DNA of 48,070 nucleotides, from positions 1-48,070 of the forward strand of contig WYBS01000204.1 in the NCBI GenBank assembly GCA_011525755.1, read 5' to 3'. The position numbers were made by a program, and so were the translations under genes. Positions 7,610-15,344 of the stretch are shown in pieces. Below the pieces are notes generated by a model. The model did not search any database. It worked only from the letters and a program-made list of their open reading frames with translations, and had not been told where the DNA came from. Source of the stretch: Planctomycetaceae bacterium. Its GTDB lineage: Bacteria > Planctomycetota > PLA2. Within the stretch, counting starts at the first letter, position 1, and each line of letters opens with the position of its first letter.

Positions 7610-8697
7610 TGGAGCACCACGTCGGCCCACATCCCGTCCTTCAGGCGGGACGCGTCGCCCGTGATCCGGATCTTCGCGCGGAAGACCTGCGTGACGCGCT
7701 CCTCGCGGGTCTGCACGTTCCGCGGCGTGTACTCCGCCTCGCGCGAGATCCACTCCACGCGGCCCTCGACCGGCGGGTGCCCGTCGGGACGGACCTCCGC
7801 GCGCTGGCCCACCTGGATGCGCGCGAGCCACGACTCGGGGACGTGGACGAGGACCCAGGGCTCCTCGAGGAGGAGGACCACCGCGACGGGCGCGCCGGGC
7901 GCGATGAGGTCGCCGGGGCGGAGGTCGAGCGTCTGCACGACGCAGGCAGCGGGGGCGCGGATGGTCAGCTCGTCGAGCTTCTCCTTCGCCGTCTCGATGC
8001 GCGCGCGGGCGGCGTCGAGCTGCGCGCGTTTCGACGCGATCTCCTCGGGACGCGCGCCCGCCTTCAGCTCCGCCACGAGCTGCTGCTGCGCGAGGTGCGC
8101 CTGTCGGGCCGCCTCCACCTCCTCGGGGCGGGCGCCGCGCTCGAGGAGCCGGAGGCGCTGCTCCGCGGCGGCGCGGCGCGCGCGGGCCGATTCGGCGTCG
8201 GCGGTGCGGCGGTCGAGCGCCTCCTTCGTGGAGGAGCCTGCCTCGACGAGCTCCCTCTCCCGCGCGAGCTGGCGCTCGGCCTCGGCCTCGAGCGCCACCG
8301 CCGCGCGGACGTCCTCCCTGGCCCCCTCGATCTCCTCCTCGCGCGCGCCGAGCGCGACGACCTTCCAGAGGAGCTCGAGCCGCTTCGCCTCGGCCTCTGC
8401 GCGCGCGACCTCCTCGGCACGCGGGCCGGCGACGAGGAGGTCGAGATCCTTCGCGGTGGCGTCGGCGAGCGCCTCGGCCTCGGCGAGCGCGCTCCGCCAC
8501 TCGCCGGGGTCGAGCTCCACGAGGACTTCGTCCTTCGCGGCGGTGTCGCCCTCGCGTTTCCTCACCTCGACGACGCGGCCGCCGACAAGCGATCCGACCT
8601 CGACGTCGGGGAACTCCACCGTCCCGGACAGCGACGGCTCCTCGGGGCCCGCGCAGGCGGCGACGAGAAGGAGGAAGGCGGGCAGGACGGCGCGCAC
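7606..8697 (-). CDS. HlyD-family periplasmic adaptor lipoprotein
   Basis: From a GTG at 8697 the 363-residue product begins VRAVLPAFLLLVAACAG, a lipoprotein signal with Cys near residue 15. A lipoyl-like half (VGGRVVEVRKREGDTAAKD) leads into a long Ala/Glu/Arg-rich coiled-coil hairpin (about residues 80-240). The second lipoyl half (LTIRAPAACVVQTLDLRPGD) and a beta-barrel domain follow. This is the membrane-fusion adaptor bridging the inner-membrane ABC pump to TolC. It is the first gene of the efflux series; its stop overlaps the ATPase start by 4 nt. TATCCT ends 7 nt before the GTG. Upstream in-frame codons would extend into the promoter region of the divergent Bax-inhibitor gene, so they were not used. 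Confidence 0.9.
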   Translation of the reverse strand: MRAVLPAFLLLVAACAGPEEPSLSGTVEFPDVEVGSLVGGRVVEVRKREGDTAAKDEVLVELDPGEWRSALAEAEALADATAKDLDLLVAGPRAEEVARAEAEAKRLELLWKVVALGAREEEIEGAREDVRAAVALEAEAERQLARERELVEAGSSTKEALDRRTADAESARARRAAAEQRLRLLERGARPEEVEAARQAHLAQQQLVAELKAGARPEEIASKRAQLDAARARIETAKEKLDELTIRAPAACVVQTLDLRPGDLIAPGAPVAVVLLLEEPWVLVHVPESWLARIQVGQRAEVRPDGHPPVEGRVEWISREAEYTPRNVQTREERVTQVFRAKIRITGDASRLKDGMWADVVLQ

Positions 8698-8704
8698 CCG
8701 CTGG

Positions 8705-8710
8705 AGGATA
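8705..8710 (-). promoter_or_regulatory. -10-like hexamer TATCCT before efflux operon
   Basis: TATCCT on the minus strand, 7 nt before the GTG at 8697; the same hexamer precedes the PilZ gene. It probably drives the HlyD-ATPase-permease transcript. Confidence 0.4.
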
Positions 8711-8748
8711 CCCCCGACCCCCCCGCTGGCGAAGCCGCCGCCGGGTCG

Positions 8749-8765
8749 TAGACTACGCGTGGAGG
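8749..8765 (+). promoter_or_regulatory. TAGACTACG-N3-GGAGG module before Bax-inhibitor-1 gene
   Basis: A -10-like TAGACT (8749-8754) is part of TAGACTACG; GGAGG (8761-8765) lies 8 nt before the ATG at 8774. The same 9+3+5+8 arrangement precedes the cytochrome gene at 19770, so transcription probably starts a few bases upstream of the Shine-Dalgarno. Confidence 0.5.
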
Positions 8766-8773
8766 ACTGCCCC

Positions 8774-9502
8774 ATGAGACGTTTCGCGGATTCGATGGCC
8801 TGGCCCGAGGAGCGCGGATTCGCGATCCACGCGGCGGTGAACGCGCGCATGGCGTTCGTGCGAAAGACCTACGCCCACCTGCTCGCCGAGCTGGCCGGCG
8901 TGGCGCTGATCGTCACGCTCGCGGTACGGACGCCCGTGCTCGCCGAGCTCGCCGTCAGGATGATGGTCCGGTGGTACCTCCCCCTGCTGGCGCTCTTCGG
9001 CATCTCGCTCGTGACGCGCAGGATGCTCGAGGGCCACCGGTCGATCGCGGTGCAGTACGCGGCGGCGGGGATCTGGGTCTTCTTCTTCGGCCTCTTCATC
9101 ACGCCGCTCGCGCTGGTCGCGAAGCACCTGACGGGCTCCTACGCGGTGCTCGGCGAGGCCGCGATCCTCACGGGGTGCGCGTTCACGGGCCTCACGGCCT
9201 ACGTGTTCTTCACGAAGAAGGACTTCTCGTTCATGCGGGGCGCACTCTGGATGGGGAGCTTGCTCCTGCTCGGGGTCGGGATCGTCGCGATGGCGTTCGG
9301 GGGGGGCCTCGGGGGCGGAGGCTCGATCGCGTACTCGGCCTTCGGCGTCCTGCTCATGGGCGGCTGGGTGCTCCACGACACGTCGAAGGTCCTCCACCAC
9401 CGCCACGTGAGCGAGTACGTCGCGGGGTCGGTGGACCTGCTCGTGGACTTCGTCTACATGTTCATCCATATCGCCTCGATCCTCCTGAACAGCCGGAGGT
9501 AG
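8774..9502 (+). CDS. Bax inhibitor-1 (BI-1/YccA) family membrane protein
   Basis: The 242-residue protein begins with a cytosolic stretch (ERGFAIHAAVNARMAFVRKT). Seven hydrophobic segments follow, such as LLAELAGVALIVTLAV, IWVFFFGLFITPLALVA and AILTGCAFTGLTAYVFFT. The C-terminal helix ends DLLVDFVYMFIHIASILLNS, which matches the BI-1 family terminus (LYLDxxNxFxxLLxIL). Family members are Ca2+-leak channels or protease-interacting proteins in other organisms; the role here is unknown. It is divergent from the efflux operon and has its own promoter-like module and a GGAGG ribosome binding site. It stands alone on the plus strand, convergent with pruA. Confidence 0.93.
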   Translation: MRRFADSMAWPEERGFAIHAAVNARMAFVRKTYAHLLAELAGVALIVTLAVRTPVLAELAVRMMVRWYLPLLALFGISLVTRRMLEGHRSIAVQYAAAGIWVFFFGLFITPLALVAKHLTGSYAVLGEAAILTGCAFTGLTAYVFFTKKDFSFMRGALWMGSLLLLGVGIVAMAFGGGLGGGGSIAYSAFGVLLMGGWVLHDTSKVLHHRHVSEYVAGSVDLLVDFVYMFIHIASILLNSRR

Positions 9503-9546
9503 GCGGAGCCGGCCCGGTTCCCCCGGACCCCCTCCGATCCGGAGCT

Positions 9547-11100
9547 CTACACCTTCCGCGCGATCGACTTCGCCTGGAGGAAGAGCATCAGGTAGTCGAA
9601 GCCGCCCGCCTTCGAGTCGGTGCCGGACATGTTGAAGCCGCCGAAGGGGTGGCCGCCGACCAGCGCGCCCGTGCACTTGCGGTTGAGGTAGAGGTTCCCG
9701 ACGTGGAACTGCTCCTGCGCCTTCTTCAGGTTCGCCTCGCTCCCGCTGTACACCGCGCCCGTGAGGCCGTAGTCAGTGTCGTTCGCGAAGCGGATCGCCT
9801 CGTCGAAGTCCTTCGCCTTCGTCACCGCGAGCACCGGACCGAAGATCTCCTCCTTCGACAGCCGCGCCTCGTTCGGCACGTCCACGAACACCGTCGGTTC
9901 GATGAAGTAGCCCTCTCCGGGCAGCGGCCCCTCGCCGCCCGTCGCGAGCTTGCCCTCGCGCTTGCCCAGCTCGATGTACTCCATGATCTTCGCCGCCGCG
10001 TCGCCGTCGATCACCGGGCCCACCTGCGTCTCGAAGTCGATCGCGGGGCCCTGCCGCAGCGCCTTCGTCTTCTCGACGACCTTCGAGACCACCTTGTCGT
10101 AGACGTCCGCGTGGATGATCGCGCGCGAGCAGGCGGAGCACTTCTGCCCCTGGTAGCCGAACGCGGAGGCCACGATCCCCTGCGCCGCCGCGTCGAGGTC
10201 CGCGTCCTTGTCCACGACGATCGCGTCCTTGCCGCCCATCTCCGCGATCACGCGCTTCACCCACTTCTGGCCGGGCTGCGTCTTCGCCGCGAGCTCGTTG
10301 ATGCCGAGGCCGACCTCCTTCGAGCCCGTGAAGCAGATGAACCGCGTCTTCGGATGCTCGACGAGGCGGTTGCCGAGCGTCGAGCCGCCTCCGGGCGCGA
10401 AGTTGAGGACGCCGGGCGGGAGGCCCGCCTCCGTGAACGCCTCGACGTACTTCCACGCGATCGTCGGGGTCACGCTCGCGGGCTTCAGCACGACCGTGTT
10501 GCCGGCCGCGATCGCCGCGCTGCTCATGCCGACGGTGATCGCGAGCGGGAAGTTCCACGGCGGGATGATCGCGCCGACGCCGAGCGGGATGTAGACGAGC
10601 CGGTTCTGCTCTCCGGGCACGGGCGTCGTCTTCCCCGCGTTCTCGTAGCGGATCGCCTCGCGGCCGTAGAACTCGAGGAAGTCGATCGCCTCGGCGACGT
10701 CGCCGTCCGCCTCGGGCCAGTTCTTCCCCGCCTCGAAGCACATCCACGCCGCGAACTCGAACTTGCGGTCGCGGATCGCCTTCGCGGCTCGGAAGAGCAC
10801 CTCGGCGCGCTCCTTCGCGGGCACGTTCCGCCATGTCTCGAACGCCTTCCCGGCCGCCTCGATCGCGAGGTCGGCCTCCTTCACGCCGCCCTTCGGGAAC
10901 GTGCCGATCACCTCGGAGGGACTCGACGGATTGTGCGACGAGAACGTCTTCGGCAGGGTCACGCGCTCGCCGCCGATGAGCATCGGGTAGCTCTGCCCGA
11001 GGTTCTCGGCGACGCGCGCGATCGCCTGGGCCATCGCGCGGCGGTTCTCGTCCTTCGTGAAATCGGTGAGGGGCTCGTTCCGGAATTCGCTCGGCGTCAT
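9547..11100 (-). CDS. pruA: L-glutamate gamma-semialdehyde (1-pyrroline-5-carboxylate) dehydrogenase
   Basis: NAD-dependent oxidation of glutamate semialdehyde to glutamate, the second step of proline and part of arginine catabolism. The 517-residue length fits stand-alone P5C dehydrogenases. Visible motifs are IPPWNFPLAI, FTGSKEVG (cofactor loop), EMGGKDAIVV (general-base Glu, about residue 287) and QKCSACSRA (nucleophilic Cys, about 321). The C-terminal NRKCTGALVGGHPFGGFNMSGT is typical of the P5CDH/RocA group. No proline dehydrogenase is found nearby. TAGAAT ends 6 nt before the ATG, indicating a leaderless message. The alternative symbol rocA would be equally acceptable. Confidence 0.95.
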   Translation of the reverse strand: MTPSEFRNEPLTDFTKDENRRAMAQAIARVAENLGQSYPMLIGGERVTLPKTFSSHNPSSPSEVIGTFPKGGVKEADLAIEAAGKAFETWRNVPAKERAEVLFRAAKAIRDRKFEFAAWMCFEAGKNWPEADGDVAEAIDFLEFYGREAIRYENAGKTTPVPGEQNRLVYIPLGVGAIIPPWNFPLAITVGMSSAAIAAGNTVVLKPASVTPTIAWKYVEAFTEAGLPPGVLNFAPGGGSTLGNRLVEHPKTRFICFTGSKEVGLGINELAAKTQPGQKWVKRVIAEMGGKDAIVVDKDADLDAAAQGIVASAFGYQGQKCSACSRAIIHADVYDKVVSKVVEKTKALRQGPAIDFETQVGPVIDGDAAAKIMEYIELGKREGKLATGGEGPLPGEGYFIEPTVFVDVPNEARLSKEEIFGPVLAVTKAKDFDEAIRFANDTDYGLTGAVYSGSEANLKKAQEQFHVGNLYLNRKCTGALVGGHPFGGFNMSGTDSKAGGFDYLMLFLQAKSIARKV

Positions 11101-11106
11101 GAGCGC

Positions 11107-11112
11107 ATTCTA
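11107..11112 (-). promoter_or_regulatory. -10 hexamer TAGAAT before pruA
   Basis: TAGAAT on the minus strand ends 6 nt before the pruA ATG. The extended string CTAGAATGCGC recurs at 39417 on the plus strand, upstream of the kinase gene. Confidence 0.45.
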
Positions 11113-11150
11113 GGGGGTGCGCGAAGCCGGCGGCAGGGGTGAGGGGGGCG

Positions 11151-11171
11151 CTCGTCCATCCGATGGACGAG
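11151..11171. terminator. Perfect 9-bp hairpin in the pruA/C45 spacer
   Basis: CTCGTCCAT (11151-11159) and ATGGACGAG (11163-11171) pair perfectly around a 3-nt loop. It lies 40 nt upstream of pruA and 20 nt after the stop of the C45 gene when read on the minus strand. There is no T-tract, so it is either a factor-independent-like hairpin or an operator for pruA. Confidence 0.35.
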
Positions 11172-11190
11172 TGCCGGGGCGCGGGGGCGC

Positions 11191-12339
11191 CTACTTTCCG
11201 AAGAGGACTTCGCGGGTGAGGCGCACGTAGGGCTGCTTCGCGGCCGGGAGCTCCTGGCCCGCCGCGAGGTGGATCTCGCGCGCCGCCGGGAGGAAGACCA
11301 TCGCCTGGATGTTCAGGTAGAAGGGCGTCGCCACGTCGGCGAGCGCCGTCTTCACGAGGTCGAGGTCGATCCTGCCGCGCTCGCGCTCGAGGAAGTCCGC
11401 GAGGGTCTCGTAGCGCTCCTTCCCCATCGGCATGCAGAGGTCCCTGAGGTCGTCCGACGCGAAGAAGTTCGTGCTGCAGACGCAGCCGTGGGCCGCGGGG
11501 CGCCGGACGGCCGCCTCGGGGTCGAACTCGATCACCTCGGAGGCGCCGGTCGCGTCCACGACCATGAAGTTGTTCGAGCTCGTGCGCTTCGCCTTCGAGA
11601 TCGCGGCGTAGACGTCGTCCTTCGTGCGGGCGGTGGAGAGCGCCTGCCGGTACATGAGGAGGTAGGGCAGCCCGGGGCGGCGCGCCCGGCCCTTGTGGAC
11701 GAGCATCGTGGCCCCCGCGACCCCCTCCGAATTCATCCCGCTGAGGACGCCGACGAGGCCGGGCCACGTGACCGCCGCGAGCTGCGGCCCGCCCTCGGGC
11801 GACCAGACGATCACCACGCTCATCCTCTGGAGGATGTTGCGGCCCGGGAAGTCGAGGTTCCTCCCGAAGTAGACCGTGCCGTCCTTCGTCGCGTCGCCCG
11901 CGGCGACGACCGTCGAGCAGGCGATCGTCTGGAAGCGGTCGATCGCCGTGTTGACGACGAGGATCTCCTCGTAGGGGAGGCCAGAGCCTTCGGCGAGGCC
12001 CCTCATCTCCTCCTTCAGCGCCTCGGGGATGAAGGGTTCCGTCGCCTTGGCCCACAGGAGGAGCTCCTCCTGCCCCACGACGCGCTTCACCATCGCCTCG
12101 TGGTACTCGCGGTAGAGGAAGTGGATCTGCGGCTTCAGCGCCGCGCCGTGCTGGAAGCCCATCTCGCGGGGGGTGCCCGAGAGGCGGAGGACCGGCACGG
12201 CGCCGACGAGGCGGAGGCGCTCGCGAACGGCATCCGGCGCGTCCTCGACGCGCACGGGGGGCGGCTGCGGGGCGTCGCCCCACGTCGCCTGGACGAAGAG
12301 GGTGAGCGCGGCGAGCGCGAGGGCCGTAACCCCCGTCAC
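11191..12339 (-). CDS. Secreted C45-family autoproteolytic acyltransferase/hydrolase
   Basis: About 382 residues from a GTG at 12339. A signal peptide (VTALALAALTLFVQATWG) precedes a linker and the motif VLRLSGTPREMGFQHGAALK, typical of the C45/phospholipase-B-like N-terminus. The likely N-terminal nucleophile is the Cys in RFQTIACSTVVAAG, followed by GTVYFGRNLDFPG, the pattern of acyl-CoA:6-aminopenicillanate acyltransferase-like NTN hydrolases. These mature by self-cleavage before the Cys. The substrate is unknown; an amide or lipid amide is likely. A TTG at 12363 would extend the protein into the palindromic element upstream. I prefer the GTG because it gives a compact signal peptide. Confidence 0.85.
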   Translation of the reverse strand: MTGVTALALAALTLFVQATWGDAPQPPPVRVEDAPDAVRERLRLVGAVPVLRLSGTPREMGFQHGAALKPQIHFLYREYHEAMVKRVVGQEELLLWAKATEPFIPEALKEEMRGLAEGSGLPYEEILVVNTAIDRFQTIACSTVVAAGDATKDGTVYFGRNLDFPGRNILQRMSVVIVWSPEGGPQLAAVTWPGLVGVLSGMNSEGVAGATMLVHKGRARRPGLPYLLMYRQALSTARTKDDVYAAISKAKRTSSNNFMVVDATGASEVIEFDPEAAVRRPAAHGCVCSTNFFASDDLRDLCMPMGKERYETLADFLERERGRIDLDLVKTALADVATPFYLNIQAMVFLPAAREIHLAAGQELPAAKQPYVRLTREVLFGK

Positions 12340-12357
12340 CGCCGTCTGCAAGTAGTG

Positions 12358-12585
12358 GGTCAACGGTTAACCTGCACAATCCACGCAACCGCAGCAGGCA
12401 CAACGACTTGCGCTAGCCGGGATGCGGAACTCGTTCCGCATCTTAGCAGATCCTGCCCCCCGGCTTGGATTCCCTCTAGGTCGAAGCGAAGCGGAAGCGC
12501 GGCGCGGAATCGATTCCGCACCTCGGTTGGCGTAGCTCGTTGCGGTACAGCGAGTTGCACCCGCCGCGAAGGTTAACCGTTGACC
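12358..12585. mobile_element. MITE-like palindromic element, 228 bp
   Basis: The ends are a perfect 16-bp inverted repeat: GGTCAACGGTTAACCT (12358-12373) and AGGTTAACCGTTGACC (12570-12585). Beyond this, the two ~85-bp halves remain imperfect inverted copies. Each contains a tight palindrome: GATGCGGAAC-TC-GTTCCGCATC at 12421-12442, and TGCGGAATCGATTCCGCG near 12503-12520. The ~55-bp centre is not repeated. There is no coding capacity. The right end overlaps the first base of the TAG stop of the TPR gene; no clear target duplication was found. It fits a miniature inverted-repeat element or a REP/BIME-type palindrome. Confidence 0.7.
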
Positions 12586-13403
12586 TAGGAGCCGCCTTTG
12601 ACGGGGCGGGCGGGGGCGGGCTTGCTCTTCGCCAGGCGCGCGAGGCGGTTCTGGTAGTCCCTCACCTTCGCACCCTGCACCGGGTCGTCCTTGTAGGCCG
12701 CGATCAGCGCCTTGAGCGTCATGGCGTGATACGGGTCCTTCAGAAGCACCTGCTCCATCTCCGCGACCGCCTCCTCGTGGCGCTCGAGCCTCTGGAGGCA
12801 GAGCGCACGCAGGAAGCGCGCGGTGTTGTCCGAGGGGATCTTCTGGACGATCTCCGAGTAGGCGGCGAGCGCCTCCTCGTTCCTGCCCGCCTCGAGGTAG
12901 AGGCGGCCGAAGAGGTCCGTCACGTCGAGGTTCCCCTTCGAGAGCTCCGCCGCCTTCTTCAGGCTCGCCTCGGCGTCCTCGAACTTCTTGAGCTCGATCT
13001 GGACGCTCGCGAGCTGCATGAGCGAGTTCGCCGTGGGTCGCGCCTCCGCGTGCACCTTGAAGTTCTCGAGGGCGCCCTCTTTGTCGCCCGCCCTCAGCGC
13101 GAGCTCCCCCATGCGCTCGGCGGCAAGGGAGTAGGTCGGGAAGTCCTTCGTGATCTTCTTGTAGGCTTCGATCGCCTCGCGCGTGGCGCCCCTGTCCTCG
13201 CGGATCCGCCCGAGGTAGTACCAGGCGTCCTCGCAGCGGGCGTCCATGCGCACGGCGGCGTCGAGGATCTGTTCCGCGCGCTGCGGCCGCCCCTTGCGGT
13301 ACTCCTCGATGCCCTTCTCGAGCAGCGTCCAGGCGCTCTCCTCGGCCCGGGAGAACCCCGCCGCCGAGAGCAGCAGCGCCGCGCACCAGGTGATCTTCCG
13401 CAT
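12585..13403 (-). CDS. Secreted TPR-repeat protein
   Basis: The 272-residue protein has a signal peptide (TWCAALLLSAAGFSRAEE) and then tandem tetratricopeptide repeats through about residue 250, e.g. EEYRKGRPQRAEQILDAAVR, AWYYLGRIREDRGATREAI and LFGRLYLEAGRNEEALAAY. TPR arrays mediate protein-protein contacts. It follows the pseudopilin-like genes and the single-TM protein on the same strand (gap 28 nt), so a scaffold role in that assembly is plausible, by analogy with PilF/PilW-type TPR pilotins; this is inference. A strong ribosome binding site (AAGGGAAGGAGAAG) precedes the ATG. The 3' end abuts the palindromic element. Confidence 0.85.
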   Translation of the reverse strand: MRKITWCAALLLSAAGFSRAEESAWTLLEKGIEEYRKGRPQRAEQILDAAVRMDARCEDAWYYLGRIREDRGATREAIEAYKKITKDFPTYSLAAERMGELALRAGDKEGALENFKVHAEARPTANSLMQLASVQIELKKFEDAEASLKKAAELSKGNLDVTDLFGRLYLEAGRNEEALAAYSEIVQKIPSDNTARFLRALCLQRLERHEEAVAEMEQVLLKDPYHAMTLKALIAAYKDDPVQGAKVRDYQNRLARLAKSKPAPARPVKGGS

Positions 13404-13431
13404 CGTTCTTCTCCTTCCCTTTCCGCGACGC

Positions 13432-13851
13432 CTACTTGGCGCTTCCCTTCTTCCGCGGCGCCTTCTTCACGCTGTCCGCGGGGGCGACGTACACGCCAAG
13501 TCCGTCGATGTCCCTGACCGTCTCCTCGACGCTCTTGTCGTAGGCGCGGCCCTCGCTGTTCTCGTCCCACTCGACCTGGTCGAAGACGCTCTCGCCGGCG
13601 GCCTCCTCTTCCTCGGCGGCACGGTCCTGCCGGACCTGCTCTGCCGATCGCCACGACGCGCCGCTCATGCGGCTCGCCGGAACGAGCGGGGCGACCTCGA
13701 CGACATCGTCGTCGACGAACTCCTTGGGCACGGGCTTGGTCTCCGAGCCGCCGAGGAAGTGGATCGCGCCGGCCACGCCAGCGATCACGAGCAGGCCCAA
13801 GAGCACCGTCCGCGACTTCCCCGTGCCTGTGAGATCCTGCTTTTCCGCCAT
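13432..13851 (-). CDS. Single-TM protein of unknown function in pseudopilin-like cluster
   Basis: 139 residues from the ATG at 13851, chosen for the AAGGAGG just upstream. It has a short cytosolic N-terminus (AEKQDLTGTGKSRT) and one TM helix (VLLGLLVIAGVAGAIHFLGG). An acidic, probably extracytoplasmic region with a Glu run (RAAEEEEAAGE) follows, and the tail is basic (KKAPRKKGSAK). No domain was recognised. Topology (short N-in, one helix, periplasmic tail) resembles GspC/PilP-type inner-membrane components, but there is no sequence match to support this. It lies between the PilW-like and TPR genes. Confidence 0.7.
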   Translation of the reverse strand: MAEKQDLTGTGKSRTVLLGLLVIAGVAGAIHFLGGSETKPVPKEFVDDDVVEVAPLVPASRMSGASWRSAEQVRQDRAAEEEEAAGESVFDQVEWDENSEGRAYDKSVEETVRDIDGLGVYVAPADSVKKAPRKKGSAK

Positions 13852-13862
13852 CGCTCCTCCTT

Positions 13863-13881
13863 GGGAGCGCAATGCTCCCTA
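13863..13881 (-). promoter_or_regulatory. Hairpin leader TAGGGAGC...GCTCCC before single-TM gene
   Basis: On the minus strand TAGGGAGC-ATT-GCGCTCCC lies 11 nt before the ATG at 13851, just ahead of the ribosome binding site. GGGAGC and GCTCCC pair around a 5-nt loop. A related block, TAGGGAGCGCTGCGCCC, precedes the PilV-like gene (15328-15344). It may be a promoter or leader element. Confidence 0.35.
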
Positions 13882-13955
13882 GTTGGACCTAACACACGGG
13901 GGATCGCCCGCAAGGCGGCCGCGGAATGCTCCGCGACCCCGTCCCCAAATGAGCC

Positions 13956-13977
13956 GCGGCGGCCCGGAGGCCGCCGC
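13956..13977 (-). terminator. GC-rich hairpin after the PilW-like gene
   Basis: GCGGCGGCC and GGCCGCCGC form a perfect 9-bp stem with a 4-nt loop, about 50 nt beyond the stop of the PilW-like gene on the minus strand. There is no U-tract. It is a candidate terminator or transcript-end stabiliser; beyond it the 14 kb spacer holds no gene. Confidence 0.4.
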
Positions 13978-14026
13978 ATGGTCGTACCCGCCTTCGCGGC
14001 CGTCGCCGCCTCGGCGTGGTCGCACC

Positions 14027-14716
14027 TCAGTTCTTCGGGTGGACCGTGATCGAGTTCGCGTAGCGGCGCCAGCCGGGGTTGCTCGGGTCGCGCTTCGCCG
14101 TGATGAGCGTCACGAGCAGCGTGTTGTCCACGCGCGCCTGCACGTCGAACGCATCGACGTTCTGCGCGATGATGCGCGACGCGCCGCCCTCGAGGCTCCG
14201 GACGAGCTGCGAGCGGTCGTTGACGGCGTAGGTGATCCAGCGGGACCACTCGGGCGTGATCGAGCCCGCGCTCGGGTTGAACTGGTACCCGATCACCTTG
14301 CGGAAGCGGACCCGCTTGCTCATCGTGATCGACATCTCGCGCGCCTGCATGCGGCTGCCGCCGACCTCCCAGGTCCCGTCGACGTCCGTCGCGGACCCGA
14401 CCGTGCGGCGGTTCACGATCACCGCCTTCGTCTGCGGCCTCGGGGCCGCGGGGTCGTCCTCGATCGTCAGGACGGGCTCCGGCTCCGTCGAGTCGAGGCC
14501 GTCCGTGTCCTGGGCGGTGAGCGAGCTCGCCTGCATCTCGCTGAAGATGCGGGTGAGCGCCTGCTTGTTGTAGGACCCGAGGTCCACGTCCACCGTCACG
14601 GAACGCGAGCTCTTGGTCACGCCCGAGAAGGTGGAGTAGACGAACAGGGCTCCCGCGATGAAGAGGCCCGTCGAGACCATCATCTCGATGAGCGTGAAAC
14701 CGCCGTTGCGGCGCAT
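14027..14716 (-). CDS. Prepilin-like protein (PilW/GspJ type)
   Basis: 229 residues starting MRRNGGFTLIEMMVSTGLF, a classical type III prepilin signal: short basic leader, cleavage after Gly6, N-methylated Phe, and Glu at +5. One hydrophobic helix (FIAGALFVYSTFSGV) follows, then a soluble domain of about 190 residues. The length and position after a PilV-like gene suggest a minor pseudopilin of PilW/GspJ class. It would be processed by a prepilin peptidase not seen in this window. The ATG at 14716 is preferred because it gives the canonical 6-residue leader and has GGAAGGAG upstream. It overlaps no neighbour; the PilV-like stop lies 22 nt before it. Confidence 0.88.
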   Translation of the reverse strand: MRRNGGFTLIEMMVSTGLFIAGALFVYSTFSGVTKSSRSVTVDVDLGSYNKQALTRIFSEMQASSLTAQDTDGLDSTEPEPVLTIEDDPAAPRPQTKAVIVNRRTVGSATDVDGTWEVGGSRMQAREMSITMSKRVRFRKVIGYQFNPSAGSITPEWSRWITYAVNDRSQLVRSLEGGASRIIAQNVDAFDVQARVDNTLLVTLITAKRDPSNPGWRRYANSITVHPKN

Positions 14717-14738
14717 CGTGCTGCTCCTTCCCCGCCCG

Positions 14739-15296
14739 CTAGTTGAGGGCATCCGACTCGTCCTGCTCCTGCGGCGTCCGGGCCCGCAGGGTCTTGAGCA
14801 CGGTCCTTGCGTTCCGCCGGATCTCGATGCGCATGAGGTCCGTCCGGCCCTCGCGCGTCTCGATCCCGTCGACCGTCGGCTCGATCACGCCGTTCCCGTC
14901 GAGATCGGCGTCGATGTAGACCTCCCACACACCCTTGTCCTCGACGCCCTCGAGCGTGAACTTGATCGGGCCGCTGTCCACGACGCCGTCGCCGTCGTCG
15001 TCACGCTGCTGGACCTCGGTCAGGGAGACCTGACGCACGTCCTCGTCCGACCCGAAAAGGATGTCGTACTTCGCGGCGGTGGCCTCCGTCGCGCCGGGCG
15101 CCCCGAAGGGCATCCGCAGGATGCGCTCCATGATCGCCTGGCCGCGGCCGAAGGCGATGTCGCGCTCCTTCAGCTCCTGCGTGCGCCGCGAGTTGGAGAG
15201 CTCCACGAGCCCGAGCGCGGTCGTCGCGACCGCCATGATCGCGAACGTCAACACCACCTCGACGAGCGAGAAGCCCGCTTGGCCTTTGCTCTTCAT
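14739..15296 (-). CDS. Prepilin-like protein (PilV/GspI type) with calcium-loop-like segments
   Basis: 185 residues starting MKSKGQAGFSLVEVVLTFAI: leader, Gly|Phe cleavage site, Glu at +5 and a hydrophobic helix, as in minor pseudopilins. In the soluble part RDDDGDGVVDSG (about residues 100-111) and DADLDGNGVIEPTVDG (about 130-145) look like DxDxDG calcium-binding loops. Calcium sites are known in some pseudopilins, e.g. GspG. It is the first gene of the four-gene group PilV-like, PilW-like, single-TM, TPR. The ATG at 15296 has AAAGGA 6 nt upstream; in-frame ATGs at 15317 and 15323 would lengthen the leader. Confidence 0.86.
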   Translation of the reverse strand: MKSKGQAGFSLVEVVLTFAIMAVATTALGLVELSNSRRTQELKERDIAFGRGQAIMERILRMPFGAPGATEATAAKYDILFGSDEDVRQVSLTEVQQRDDDGDGVVDSGPIKFTLEGVEDKGVWEVYIDADLDGNGVIEPTVDGIETREGRTDLMRIEIRRNARTVLKTLRARTPQEQDESDALN

Positions 15297-15344
15297 CGCC
15301 AATCCTTTGCTTGCCATGGCCACGCCTGGGCGCAGCGCTCCCTA

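Noticed and set aside
12358-12585. Integron attC site
   Set aside because: The ends contain GGTTAACC and GTTGACC but not the GTTRRRY/RYYYAAC pairs in attC order, and no integrase or cassette array is present.
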